Assembly (NCBI GenBank): GCA_002359735.1
Contig: DENS01000008.1
Span: 10,040-58,175 of the forward strand
From: Micavibrio sp. UBA2638
Lineage (GTDB): Bacteria; Pseudomonadota; Alphaproteobacteria; Micavibrionales; Micavibrionaceae
Direction of reading: 5' to 3'
DNA length: 48,136 bases
Positions 1 through 7,799 of the stretch are shown here, one piece after another. Position numbers and translations under genes: made by a program. Each line of letters begins with the position of its first letter. The stretch's first letter is position 1. The notes beneath the pieces were generated by a model. It worked only from the letters and a program-made list of their open reading frames with translations, did no database searches and was not told the origin of the DNA.

Positions 1-29
1 GGCGCGTCTACCAATTCCACCACAGGGGC
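1..29 (-). tRNA. tRNA-Leu, 5' part only (cut by window edge)
   Basis: Read on the minus strand, 29 to 1 gives a 5' acceptor strand GCCCCTG, then TG, then a D-arm starting GTGGAATTGGTAGACGCGCC. The AATTGGTAGACGC core is typical of the long-D-loop class II tRNA-Leu. The anticodon, variable arm and 3' end lie outside the window, so the isoacceptor is unknown. The gene reads out of the window. Confidence 0.85.
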
Positions 30-166
30 ATCCTGAAACGAACGGTCTTGACGTGTACGGCGCAATATTACCCATCTGTTTCAAAAAATCAAATAATTCT
101 TTGATTGTTAGAGCATAAAAATAAGGTATTCTATGTTTTTAGCCTTAACAATACCGCAGAAAAACC

Positions 167-811
167 ATGCAAAGCCCTCATATTCATAAATTATCCGACT
201 TTCTGCTCGATACCAAACGCCTGCTTTGTATTGAAAGCTGTGATGACCAAATTCTTGTACAAAAGCTGGTTTATGATTTTAAAGAACAGGGCTACAGCAT
301 CCTTTTGTTTTTATTCGCCTTACCTGCGGCTCTTCCCCTGCCGGCAATTGGTTTAAACCTTATCATTGCCAGCCCGCTTTTGGTTTTAACAGGACAGCAA
401 GCCTTGGGCCGTGATCATATCTGGATGCCCAAACGTATACAGCAAAAGTCTTTCAAAACCGCGACGCTAGAAGAGTTTTTGGACAAAGCCGTTCCCTGGG
501 TGCGCCGCATTGAGTTTTTTTCCCGTCCTCGCTTAAAGTTTATGACCCATGGCATTATGCGCAATATTATCGGCCTTGCGGGTTTTATTATGGCGCTTTC
601 TGTAGCCATTCCACTGCCATTCACGAATACAGTACCGAGCTTCGGCATTGCTTTGATGGCTTTCGGGGTTTTAATGCGCGACGGGCTGGCCGTTATTGCC
701 GGTATGATAATTGGCGCTTGCTGGGTAATCACTATCACTGCCTTCATTTTCATTTTTGGCATTGAGGGGATTGATTTAATGAAAGATATGATAAAACAGG
801 TACTACCATGA
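167..811 (+). CDS. ExoD-family membrane protein
   Basis: A 214-residue protein of the ExoD (exopolysaccharide synthesis) family, whose biochemical role is not settled; in rhizobia exoD affects exopolysaccharide production and alkali tolerance. A soluble N-terminal part (about 1-42) carries the family-type segment around GYSILLFLFALPAALPLP (42-59). Hydrophobic segments follow at about 45-75, 133-170 and 172-198. The internal pattern of a proline-rich hydrophobic turn (PLP at 57-59 and again at 149-151) fits the duplicated ExoD fold. The ribosome-binding site is weak. The stop overlaps the dsbB start by 4 bases (ATGA), so the two are probably cotranscribed. Family call from pattern recognition. 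Confidence 0.8.
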   Translation: MQSPHIHKLSDFLLDTKRLLCIESCDDQILVQKLVYDFKEQGYSILLFLFALPAALPLPAIGLNLIIASPLLVLTGQQALGRDHIWMPKRIQQKSFKTATLEEFLDKAVPWVRRIEFFSRPRLKFMTHGIMRNIIGLAGFIMALSVAIPLPFTNTVPSFGIALMAFGVLMRDGLAVIAGMIIGACWVITITAFIFIFGIEGIDLMKDMIKQVLP

Positions 812-1347
812 AAAAAATACTATGCTTCCTTTATAAATGCCTACAATGCCCGCTCGCCGTATTTTCTTTTATACTGGTAACCTCTATAACCGCCCTGTCC
901 GCCGCCCTTTTGTCGGAAATCTTCCTTGGCCTGGAGCCATGCGAGCTATGTATTCATCAGCGCTGGGGCTTTTTCTGGGCAGCAACATTTGCCGTAATTG
1001 GTTTGATATTCAAAGCGCGCAAACCGATCCCTTCTATTATGGCTGTTTTAAGCGGGCTATCCTTCCTGATCACGGGCGGAATTGCTGTTTACCACACAGG
1101 TGTCGAGCAAAAATGGTGGATATCAGCCGTTGAAGGGTGCTCGGTTCCCTCATCATTCATTGATGGTGATCAAAACTGGATTGACAACATCATGTCTGCG
1201 CCAAGCGCGCCTTGCGATATTATACCATGGCAAGACCCAATCATTGGCCTGTCTATGGCCAATTATAATATTTTATTATGCGCCGGCATGTTTGTTATTT
1301 GTATGACCGCGGCCCTGCGCTTTAAAAAGGCCAATATTTCTCCATAA
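808..1347 (+). CDS. dsbB: DsbB-family disulfide bond formation protein
   Basis: A 179-residue inner-membrane quinone reductase that would reoxidise DsbA-type periplasmic thiol oxidases. Four hydrophobic helices are visible (about 15-40, 54-68, 75-95, 150-170). The first periplasmic loop has the redox pair C45-E-L-C48 followed by the conserved QRW (51-53). The second loop contributes C111 and C136, the expected second pair. Length is normal for the family. It starts inside the stop codon of the ExoD-like gene (4-base overlap), indicating translational coupling. It could equally be classed as a DsbI-like relative. No DsbA homologue is in view. Confidence 0.88.
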   Translation: MKKILCFLYKCLQCPLAVFSFILVTSITALSAALLSEIFLGLEPCELCIHQRWGFFWAATFAVIGLIFKARKPIPSIMAVLSGLSFLITGGIAVYHTGVEQKWWISAVEGCSVPSSFIDGDQNWIDNIMSAPSAPCDIIPWQDPIIGLSMANYNILLCAGMFVICMTAALRFKKANISP

Positions 1348-1390
1348 AAGAAAGGGCAATAGAGTCTTGTCAATTTAATCAATATTGAAA

Positions 1391-1987
1391 TTAAATATCC
1401 TCAAGCTCTGTATCCCAATATAGAAAGTCATTCCAGCTTTCATGTAGAAAATTAGGCGGAAAGCTGCGACCATGATGCTGTAACTCATGAATGGATGGCA
1501 CTCTGGGCTCCCTAACCGGGTACATATCAACCTCATGTGGCATATGATCCGCCTTTTTCGTGTTGCATGGCTGGCAAGCCGCCACAATATTTTCCCAATT
1601 TGTGCGCCCCCCCTTGGAACGCGGTATCACATGATCAAAAGTTAGTTCATGCGTTTTAAAGGACTTACCACAATATTGACACCCCCAACAGTCACGTAAA
1701 AACACATTAAAACGTGTAAAGGCCGGGCTGCGGGTCATTGGTATATATTCTTTCAAAGCCAGAACACTTGGCAACTTCATCTCATGCGATGGCGAACACA
1801 CCGTCCGGTCATATTCTGATATAACTGTGACACTACCACGAAAAATGGCCTTAACTGCTTCTTGCCAAGGCCATAATGATAAGGGAAAATAACTTAAGGG
1901 TCTGAAATCCGCATTTAATATCAATGCGGGACACCGCTCTAGCGGCCTTATATGATGCTGGATACTATTAATTGTTGCACCGTCCAT
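1391..1987 (-). CDS. HNH endonuclease family protein
   Basis: A 198-residue protein with an HNH/zinc-finger nuclease core: C103-x-x-C106, then DH at 118-119 in a DHVIPRSKGG block, N133, and C138-x-x-C141. The four cysteines form the usual structural zinc site; the DH and N are the beta-beta-alpha-metal catalytic positions. The N-terminal half (LILNADFRPLSYFPLSLWPW, residues 22-41) is the conserved lead-in of this chromosomal alphaproteobacterial HNH family, a stand-alone gene of unknown biological role. The start is ATG at 1987, preceded by AGGAG at 8-base spacing; an in-frame TTG at 1993 sits too close to that site. It converges with dsbB. Confidence 0.85.
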   Translation of the reverse strand: MDGATINSIQHHIRPLERCPALILNADFRPLSYFPLSLWPWQEAVKAIFRGSVTVISEYDRTVCSPSHEMKLPSVLALKEYIPMTRSPAFTRFNVFLRDCWGCQYCGKSFKTHELTFDHVIPRSKGGRTNWENIVAACQPCNTKKADHMPHEVDMYPVREPRVPSIHELQHHGRSFPPNFLHESWNDFLYWDTELEDI

Positions 1988-2191
1988 ACGCAACGCTCCT
2001 TTCCGTTCTCGCCATTGCAGCGAAAATTAAGATATGGAGACCTTATAGAAGCGCGAAATGGCACGCCTTTAAGTGAATACGCTCTTAAAACACCGTCTCG
2101 CAAGATCTCGCGATTCACATTACCATTATAACATATTTTTTATGCGTTTTGGTAATCTGAACAAATTGACACACAATAATTGCATGTAAAT

Positions 2192-2779
2192 TTAAAGACA
2201 TATAGGCACCCCCAAAAAATGCCGCTTACAATGCCCTACGGCTTTATCGACCAATTCAACCATCTTAAAATTATCATCGGCCCTGTGATGAAAGACCATC
2301 TTTCCTGCAGGGGTTAGCAAAAACGCATCCAAGGTATGACCAGAAACCTTACCGTTTTCATCAAACTCAAAAAACGCTCCAACATCCCGGCTCGCCCGCA
2401 CAATATCCGCCAAATCACCCGTCAGGATTGTATACGGCGTCGGGAATGATTTTGCCCGCTGCAGATTACGAATATCCTTAGGATTCGATTGATCGGATAT
2501 TTTCGGCATTATCAAAACAGGTTCAATATGGTCTGCCCATTCACTGTCAGATAAAGTTTGATACATGCCAATAAAGGAAGCGCCACAATTAGGATAACTC
2601 TCCTGCGCGCTCATAAACAGGGCCAGAACAAACTTCCCACCTTGCGGTTCAAATCGGCGGCCGGTATCAGGATTAATCAGTGCCGCAAAAGGGTGACCTA
2701 CATTCTCAGACGCCAATAACATAGAGGATGGCACAAACGCGCAAGCCGCCACAGCGCTTAAAAATTGACGTCTATGCAT
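2192..2779 (-). CDS. SCO1/SenC-like thioredoxin-fold protein, Tat-type signal
   Basis: A 195-residue exported protein. The N-terminus MHRRQFLSAVAACAF has a twin-arginine-like motif and a hydrophobic stretch. The remainder aligns by eye to the SCO/SenC thioredoxin fold, used to deliver copper to cytochrome oxidase or as a thiol reductase: the FMSAQ strand, C65, the LTG block (119-121) and H148 before DAFLLTPAGK. SCO proteins use CxxxC plus a distal His to bind copper; here the first cysteine position is S61 and only C65 remains, so canonical copper binding is compromised. It is the last gene of a minus-strand His/Met-rich set, 1 base after its upstream neighbour. Also possible: a generic redoxin. 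Confidence 0.65.
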   Translation of the reverse strand: MHRRQFLSAVAACAFVPSSMLLASENVGHPFAALINPDTGRRFEPQGGKFVLALFMSAQESYPNCGASFIGMYQTLSDSEWADHIEPVLIMPKISDQSNPKDIRNLQRAKSFPTPYTILTGDLADIVRASRDVGAFFEFDENGKVSGHTLDAFLLTPAGKMVFHHRADDNFKMVELVDKAVGHCKRHFLGVPICL

Positions 2780-2780
2780 A

Positions 2781-3137
2781 TTATGGCCCTCCCATTATAT
2801 CCATAAAGGACTCACTTATTACTGGTTCTCCTATCGGAAGCATTGCATGGGCGGAATGACCAGCATGAGCACCATGCGCATCCATGAAGGCCATATCGGT
2901 CATCCACGTTCCATTACCCGCATTATCCAGCGCGCCGTTGAAAAAGTCACCAATTGCCGCAAGATCAGACATTGCAGGCACATGCATATTCAGAAATATT
3001 CCAACAGGATCAAAAAACCCGGCCGCCCCGCCTGTGCTAACAACCAGACCAATCGCGGCACTTAGCATCGCCACATCCATAAGGATGTGGCGAGCATGAT
3101 TAACCTTTGAAAAGGTTTCACTCAGAGAATTGCTCAT
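2781..3137 (-). CDS. uncharacterised His/Met-rich membrane protein
   Basis: A 118-residue protein I do not recognise. A hydrophobic, Gly/Ala-rich segment at about 22-48 (AMLSAAIGLVVSTGGAAGF and onward) could span the membrane. The C-terminal third is rich in His and Met: MDAHGAHAGHSAHAM (about 85-99) is a HxxH-type cluster of the kind that binds copper, zinc or nickel in periplasmic metal proteins. It lies between the Met-rich outer-membrane protein gene and the SCO-like gene, with a 1-base gap to the latter, so cotranscription is likely. A metal-binding role is inferred from composition and context only. Confidence 0.7.
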   Translation of the reverse strand: MSNSLSETFSKVNHARHILMDVAMLSAAIGLVVSTGGAAGFFDPVGIFLNMHVPAMSDLAAIGDFFNGALDNAGNGTWMTDMAFMDAHGAHAGHSAHAMLPIGEPVISESFMDIMGGP

Positions 3138-3152
3138 TGAAAGAACCCCGCA

Positions 3153-4253
3153 CTAGAACGCGTATTGCCAGCCAACAACAAAGCTGTAATCACGTTTCAT
3201 CTGAGGACCATTCAAATCTTGATAAAAAGGTGCGCTCAACTCAAAAGCAAGGCGATGATCTTTCAAAGGCCCACTTTGCGCCATTAAATTAACGCCGGCG
3301 CCCCACTCCAAACGCTCTCCACCAAAATTATCGGGATCAGCCGCCTGATTCGGACCCACGATGTTCGCATCAATTCCATCAATGGAATCCTGAGTTACCC
3401 CCGAAACACGCAATGATGTACTAATCCACGGTGCCCATTCATAGCTGCCCCACGCCGTTGCCATATACGCATCGCCCCAGCTATAGCCTTCATCATTTTC
3501 ATCTTCCAGGGCGATTTTACCCTTGGCCTGCGCGCCCCACCCCCATGCGCCGCTATGGGCGGTATAGGTCACACCGGGCATAAGATCATAGGTTCCTGTC
3601 CCCAACTGCATGCCATATCCTAGTCGGCGGTTCATACGCATACCATTGGGCATCAACATCGTACCGGTTTCTTCAATTGACCCTGTAGGTAGGCTGAGCC
3701 CCATATTCAAATGCACATGATGCTGACCATCATCATAAAGGCGCCAAAGGGAATTTACCTTTACATCCCCCCAGCCTTCACTACTCATTGTGTTTTCGCC
3801 AAGGCGCGTCGTTCCAGCCATACCGGCAAAGGTAACGGCTGTCATTTCTTTTTTAATGTAATTGCCCATAGCCACCAATGTGACCCAATCAGTGGGCGCG
3901 TACATGACACCAAACATATGCATATCCATTTGCATCTCCAGGGGGACAACACGCAATGTGGCTGGTTGTCCGGCCATACCGGCAAAACGATTAGCCACAG
4001 ATGTAACAATTTCCTCAGGACTGAGGTCATTTGTGCCGTCACGCACATCGTTCATGTCCATATGCATATAACGATAGCCAAGCATCCACTCACCTGCTTT
4101 ATGCATGTGATCCCCCATAACGCCTATAGGCGCATGATCATCAGCCGTACTTTTTGAAACCGCTGCGCCCATGCTGTCATGCGCCTTGGATGGTGTGGAT
4201 AATATAATAAGGGCAGCCGCGCCAACCGCAGCCATAAAGATAGATTTTCTCAT
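3153..4253 (-). CDS. Met/His-rich outer-membrane beta-barrel protein (transporter-like)
   Basis: A 366-residue predicted outer-membrane protein. The start is ATG at 4253, with AGGAG 8 bases upstream; it gives a clean signal peptide (about 1-24, ending PSKAH), unlike the longer frame. The body has alternating amphipathic strands and ends in YAF, the C-terminal aromatic that the BAM complex recognises. It resembles the MetA/phenol-degradation-like outer-membrane family often annotated as transporter. It is unusually rich in methionine and histidine: MHMDM at 63-67 and MQMDMHM at 107-113, spacing typical of Cu(I) ligands. It sits downstream of DUF2946 in an apparent metal-handling operon. Substrate not proven. 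Confidence 0.7.
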   Translation of the reverse strand: MRKSIFMAAVGAAALIILSTPSKAHDSMGAAVSKSTADDHAPIGVMGDHMHKAGEWMLGYRYMHMDMNDVRDGTNDLSPEEIVTSVANRFAGMAGQPATLRVVPLEMQMDMHMFGVMYAPTDWVTLVAMGNYIKKEMTAVTFAGMAGTTRLGENTMSSEGWGDVKVNSLWRLYDDGQHHVHLNMGLSLPTGSIEETGTMLMPNGMRMNRRLGYGMQLGTGTYDLMPGVTYTAHSGAWGWGAQAKGKIALEDENDEGYSWGDAYMATAWGSYEWAPWISTSLRVSGVTQDSIDGIDANIVGPNQAADPDNFGGERLEWGAGVNLMAQSGPLKDHRLAFELSAPFYQDLNGPQMKRDYSFVVGWQYAF

Positions 4254-4307
4254 AAGATCTTCTCCTGAAGACAAAAATTAAATTAAGGTCGTAGTTGTAT
4301 TGAAAAA

Positions 4308-4688
4308 TCAGGAGAAAACAGGGGGCGCACGGGCATAAAATGGCCCCATATCCAGCGACACAGGGATAAAGGTTCCGGCACCCGCTGATAGGTAAGCAGG
4401 AGAAACAAAAACAGCCAGATCCATATTCGAATTTTGAATTGCTTTGGCTAAGACCTGTGCAAAACAAAAAGCACAATCATCAAGGTTATCAATGGCAATG
4501 CGCTCATTTTGTTGTGGAATTTGTTCAGCGAAAGGATCCATAGCGGCAGGCACCTCAACGGTACGAATATCACCATTTGCACTACACAGCTCTATCATTG
4601 TTTTACCACCAGCCATAAAAGCGCAGGCAGGAGATATCCCCGCCGTCACAATTGCTATGATCAATGTCAAACCCAGATAAAACTTCAT
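4308..4688 (-). CDS. DUF2946-family secreted Cys-motif protein
   Basis: A 126-residue protein with a signal peptide (about 1-23) and the DUF2946 layout: a short M-x-E-L-C block at 31-35, a central C72-A-F-C75 pair and a C-terminal RAPP (120-123). DUF2946 genes are commonly found beside copper-related and TonB genes in proteobacteria; function unknown. It is the first gene of the minus-strand set leading to the outer-membrane and SCO-like proteins, 54 bases before the next start. No clear ribosome-binding site is visible before the ATG. A promoter-like TTGACG (4725-4720) with TAATTG 17 bases on (4702-4697) would place transcription start almost at the ATG, so a very short or absent leader is possible. 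Confidence 0.75.
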   Translation of the reverse strand: MKFYLGLTLIIAIVTAGISPACAFMAGGKTMIELCSANGDIRTVEVPAAMDPFAEQIPQQNERIAIDNLDDCAFCFAQVLAKAIQNSNMDLAVFVSPAYLSAGAGTFIPVSLDMGPFYARAPPVFS

Positions 4689-4748
4689 CGCACTGTCAAT
4701 TACGATAAAAATATGAATACGTCAATGTGAATTGCCATCCTGAGCGAT

Positions 4749-4781
4749 AAAAAAAGGGGTAACAACCGCAGCCATTACCCC
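4749..4781 (-). terminator. Rho-independent terminator
   Basis: Perfect 7-bp stem GGGGTAA (4756-4762) and TTACCCC (4775-4781) with a 12-base loop. On the minus strand it is followed by a T-run (4755-4748). It ends a minus-strand transcript from the 4.8-5.7 kb side, separating it from the DUF2946 gene, and lies 56 bases after the stop of the 32-codon ORF at 4837-4935. Confidence 0.8.
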
Positions 4782-4836
4782 TATACGAATAAAGCGTTGC
4801 CCCGCTTCAATCCAAGTTTAGAGAGAAAACAAAAAT

Positions 4837-4935
4837 CTAATGAACGCTGTGCGCATAAACCTGCTCCATGGCACCAGTTAACAGCAAAAGCGAAAAGGCA
4901 CAAAAGGCTACAATTAATAATAATTCCATTTTCAT
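4837..4935 (-). CDS. small membrane peptide (32 aa), unannotated-type ORF
   Basis: A 32-residue ORF in the 370-base gap between the esterase and DUF2946. It starts ATG at 4935, preceded by AAAGGGG 5 bases upstream, and reads MKMELLLIVAFCAFSLLLLT followed by GAMEQVYAHSVH and TAG. That is a single hydrophobic helix (about 4-20) with a short polar tail ending His-Ser-Val-His. A strong terminator follows 56 bases after the stop on the same strand, as expected for a real short transcript. I do not recognise a family. It could be a small membrane regulator or an exported peptide. Coding status rests on the ribosome-binding site, composition and terminator; conservation is untested. Confidence 0.5.
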   Translation of the reverse strand: MKMELLLIVAFCAFSLLLLTGAMEQVYAHSVH

Positions 4936-5058
4936 TATCGCCCCTTTCGCTTCTACGTTATGTATTAAAAATTAAAATCAAACTTATCTAAAATTTTATC
5001 TTTATTTTACTTAACATCAAGTTAATATAGTTAACTCTAATACAATAAAAAACTTAAG

Positions 5059-5730
5059 TTACTGATTTAATATAGATTTTAAGAACTCAGCCCCACTCTC
5101 GATTCCATCATTATCAATAGAATGCGCGAGCATAGGCGTCGTATGGCCAGAAACATCAAACCCTTCATGCTCCAATTTCTGGCGCGCCATATGATAAGCC
5201 TCAACAGGGACAACATCATCGGCTTCCCCATGGATCAAATGAATAGGGATTTTATGCGCTTTGGTAATATCTTTATCATTATCCCACAACAATGCCCCGG
5301 AATACCCCAGAACACCGGCCAATCGCCTTTGAAAAAATGGCGCAACAGACAAGCTCATCATCGTGCCTTGAGAAAAGCCTACCAGTGCGCATTGCCCCGC
5401 TTCAATGGCGTGGATTTCCAACTGATCTTTGATAAAATCCTTAAGTATAGGCGCGGCTTCACGGGCCCCTTCCAGCATGTCTTTGGGGTCACGACTTTGC
5501 AAAGAAAACCATTGATAGGCATCAGGATAACCGGCTGGCACCATATCACAGGCAAATGGCGCATCAGGAGAAACAAAGAGCGCATCCGGCACAGCGGTCT
5601 GCCAGTAGGGGGCAAGTGAAATCAAATCCCGTCCATTTGAGCCAAGACCGTGCAACAATATAACAAGTTGCTTTGCCAAGCCGCTTTTCGGGGGGTGTTC
5701 ATAATAATTTTTAATCGTATGTTTTTTCAT
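5059..5730 (-). CDS. alpha/beta hydrolase, carboxylesterase/phospholipase type
   Basis: A 223-residue cytoplasmic serine hydrolase of the carboxylesterase/acyl-protein-thioesterase (YpfH-like, Abhydrolase_2) family. The oxyanion region is LLHGLGSNGRDL (25-36). The nucleophile elbow GFSQG (118-122) places Ser at 120; the acid is in GEADDVVP (D171 or D172) and the base is H203 in LAHSID. Length is normal. The substrate cannot be deduced; family members hydrolyse short acyl esters or lysophospholipids. It has no signal peptide. It diverges from the FTR1 gene and is followed on the same strand by the 32-codon ORF. Confidence 0.88.
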   Translation of the reverse strand: MKKHTIKNYYEHPPKSGLAKQLVILLHGLGSNGRDLISLAPYWQTAVPDALFVSPDAPFACDMVPAGYPDAYQWFSLQSRDPKDMLEGAREAAPILKDFIKDQLEIHAIEAGQCALVGFSQGTMMSLSVAPFFQRRLAGVLGYSGALLWDNDKDITKAHKIPIHLIHGEADDVVPVEAYHMARQKLEHEGFDVSGHTTPMLAHSIDNDGIESGAEFLKSILNQ

Positions 5731-5780
5731 TCTAAATGCGTATCACACAGTTTTTTTTCAGGCCAGCGCATTTTTATTTT

Positions 5781-5799
5781 GCGAATAGTTATCATTTAC
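5781..5799 (-). promoter_or_regulatory. possible Fur-type operator upstream of FTR1
   Basis: The minus-strand 19-mer GTAAATGATAACTATTCGC matches 13 of 19 positions of the classical Fur box (GATAATGATAATCATTATC). It lies 55 bases before the FTR1 start and abuts a possible -10 (TACAAT, 5797-5802). Iron control is plausible for an iron permease, but alphaproteobacteria often use Irr or RirA instead of Fur, so this is tentative. Confidence 0.35.
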
Positions 5800-5854
5800 A
5801 ATACAAAAAGATAAGAGCGTAACAACTCACGCAAAACATAAAGGAGCATATCCG

Positions 5855-6646
5855 ATGATAGAAACTGCCGTTGTAATTTTCCGCGAAGGCTTAGAAGCCT
5901 TCCTTGTCATCGCGATTATGCTTGCCTTTGTTACAAATACCGGGCGCTACAATCTACGCAAACCAATCTTTTCCGGCATTGTTGTTGCCGCCGCAATCAG
6001 CATTACGACTGGCTGGCACGTGGCTAACCTGGCGCAGGAACCCGTATGGGAAGGGTCGCTGGCCTTAATCGCTGGCGCCTTGGTGGCCACCTTTACTGTT
6101 TATATCATGAAGACAGCAAAAAACATTCGCGGAGACATTCATCAGCGTATGGAAAAAACAGCAGCGCAGGACGGTGCCTTAGCAGAAATCGGAATCTTTA
6201 TCTTCACTATATTGATGGTGGCCCGCGAAGGCATGGAAACGGCGCTAATGCTTGGGGCCATAAGCGGACAAAAAGAGGCCGCGCCCATGTGGATCGGTGC
6301 TTTGGTCGGCGCCGCGCTGGTTGGGTTAATTGCATATATCTGGACAACGCAAAGCCGAAAAATAAATTTAAAATTATTCTTACAAGTCACCGGTGTCTTT
6401 TTGGTTATTTTCTCTGTTCACTTATTTTTCTATGGCTTACATGAACTAAGCGAAATGAATCTTATTCCATTGATTGGAGAAGACGCCAATATCAATTTCC
6501 ACATTTGGAGCGAATTTATCGAAACTCCGCTTGTTTCCAATCTTATGTCTTTAGGCTTGATTATCGTGCCCAGTTTATGGTTACTTAGCGCCTATGCAAA
6601 AGATAAATTCTCAAAGCATAGCGCCCCCCTTAATGCCGCAGAATAG
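5855..6646 (+). CDS. FTR1-family iron permease
   Basis: A 263-residue inner-membrane permease of the FTR1/EfeU family, which moves iron across the membrane. It has about seven hydrophobic segments and both signature motifs: REGLE (10-14) in the first helix and REGME (124-128) in the fourth, whose acidic residues bind iron. A strong ribosome-binding site (AAGGAG) precedes the ATG. The EfeO and EfeB partners of the EfeUOB system are absent here, so it may act alone or with partners elsewhere. A Fur-box-like sequence lies upstream. The next gene, LpxR-like, begins 19 bases after the stop and is probably cotranscribed. Confidence 0.9.
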   Translation: MIETAVVIFREGLEAFLVIAIMLAFVTNTGRYNLRKPIFSGIVVAAAISITTGWHVANLAQEPVWEGSLALIAGALVATFTVYIMKTAKNIRGDIHQRMEKTAAQDGALAEIGIFIFTILMVAREGMETALMLGAISGQKEAAPMWIGALVGAALVGLIAYIWTTQSRKINLKLFLQVTGVFLVIFSVHLFFYGLHELSEMNLIPLIGEDANINFHIWSEFIETPLVSNLMSLGLIIVPSLWLLSAYAKDKFSKHSAPLNAAE

Positions 6647-6665
6647 CAATCAGTTCCAGCTTGTA

Positions 6666-7703
6666 ATGGCAAAACAACTTTTATTGGTGTTGGCTGGTCT
6701 TTTTATCTTTGTCCCCCTTGCGGCGGCGCAAGAGATAAACAAAGAAGATTTTGTAAAAAACCGCCTGAAACAGTCAAGCCAGCGTGATTTTATTTCACTA
6801 TCTGTTGAAAATGATAATTTGGGGGGCGGAACCGACCAGTTCTACACCAGTGGTGTACGGCTGACTTATTTCAATGCCGGAACCGACGCACCAGAGATTT
6901 TGGGTTTTCTAGACAGCCATAACCCCTATTTTAATATCAACGAAACCACCAGTACGTTTTTCACATTAGGGCATAACATTTACACACCACAAAACATCCA
7001 GATTGCAGAATTGCAAGAAGATGACCGCCCTTGGGCTGGATTTCTCTATGGTTCAGTCGGGCTAGCCAGTGTAGAAAACAATCACGTTGACACAGTGGAG
7101 CTCACACTTGGTGTTGTCGGGCCAGAAGCCCTGGGAAAGCCCATACAAAAATTCGTACACAAACATATTGCAAATGCCACCGATCCTAAGGGCTGGGATA
7201 ATCAACTGAATTTCGAACCGGGCATTATTCTTTCATGGCAACGGCGCTGGCCTGTTGCTTACCGCATAAATACTGGCGACTTCCGACTTGCCGCTGAACC
7301 CAATATCAACGTCTCATTAGGGAATGTTTATACCTATGCAGGGGCCGGTGTAATGTTATCATTTGGTCCACGCTACGGCGTATTACAAGACACCCCGCCG
7401 CGTGTGCGCCCCGCGATGCCCGGAAGCGGGTATTTCGAAACGCCGGAGAAAGGCTGGGGCTGGTATATATTTGCAGGCGCGGATGGCCGTGCGGTTGCCC
7501 GCAACATATTTCTGGATGGTAACACTTTTTCAAACAGCCATAGCGTTGATAAAAAAACATTCGTTGGTGATTTGACGGGTGGCATAGCCTTTACATTTTC
7601 CGATTACCGCCTTGCCTACTCCTTAAATTATCGCAGCGATGAATTTGATAGACAAAATGACAGCAGTATATTTGGCTCCTTAACCCTATCGGCGCGGTTC
7701 TAA
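6666..7703 (+). CDS. LpxR-family lipid A deacylase-like outer-membrane protein
   Basis: A 345-residue outer-membrane beta-barrel of the LpxR/DUF2219 family, which removes the 3'-acyloxyacyl group of lipid A in Salmonella and Helicobacter. The chosen start, ATG at 6666, gives a signal peptide ending AAAQE at about 21-23; earlier in-frame ATGs would bury it and overlap FTR1. Family landmarks are ENDNLGGGTDQFYTSG (48-63), with N49-D50 at the catalytic Asn-Asp position, the GVVGPEALGK block (149-158), Q161..H165 at the catalytic histidine position and GWDNQLNFEP (177-186). It ends in an aromatic residue (ARF). No clear ribosome-binding site; it probably depends on readthrough from FTR1. Deacylase activity is inferred. 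Confidence 0.8.
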   Translation: MAKQLLLVLAGLFIFVPLAAAQEINKEDFVKNRLKQSSQRDFISLSVENDNLGGGTDQFYTSGVRLTYFNAGTDAPEILGFLDSHNPYFNINETTSTFFTLGHNIYTPQNIQIAELQEDDRPWAGFLYGSVGLASVENNHVDTVELTLGVVGPEALGKPIQKFVHKHIANATDPKGWDNQLNFEPGIILSWQRRWPVAYRINTGDFRLAAEPNINVSLGNVYTYAGAGVMLSFGPRYGVLQDTPPRVRPAMPGSGYFETPEKGWGWYIFAGADGRAVARNIFLDGNTFSNSHSVDKKTFVGDLTGGIAFTFSDYRLAYSLNYRSDEFDRQNDSSIFGSLTLSARF

Positions 7704-7799
7704 ATTAAAACAAATCAATCCCCTTTCCTACCGATTCGCAATCTGTTAGAATCAAAAAAACTACCTGCCCCTCCCTTTTTCCGCCGGAGACATTCAAAA

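Noticed and set aside
415..762. Long antisense frame opposite the ExoD-like gene
   Set aside because: It lies within a well-supported membrane protein gene, has low-complexity composition and no ribosome-binding site; a reading-frame shadow.
3711..4157. 148-codon antisense frame opposite the outer-membrane protein
   Set aside because: His-rich because the coding strand is Met-rich (CAT reverse of ATG); no start signal.
5731..5854. Riboswitch upstream of the FTR1 gene
   Set aside because: Only 124 bases with no conserved aptamer motif recognised; a short Fur-like dyad explains regulation more simply.
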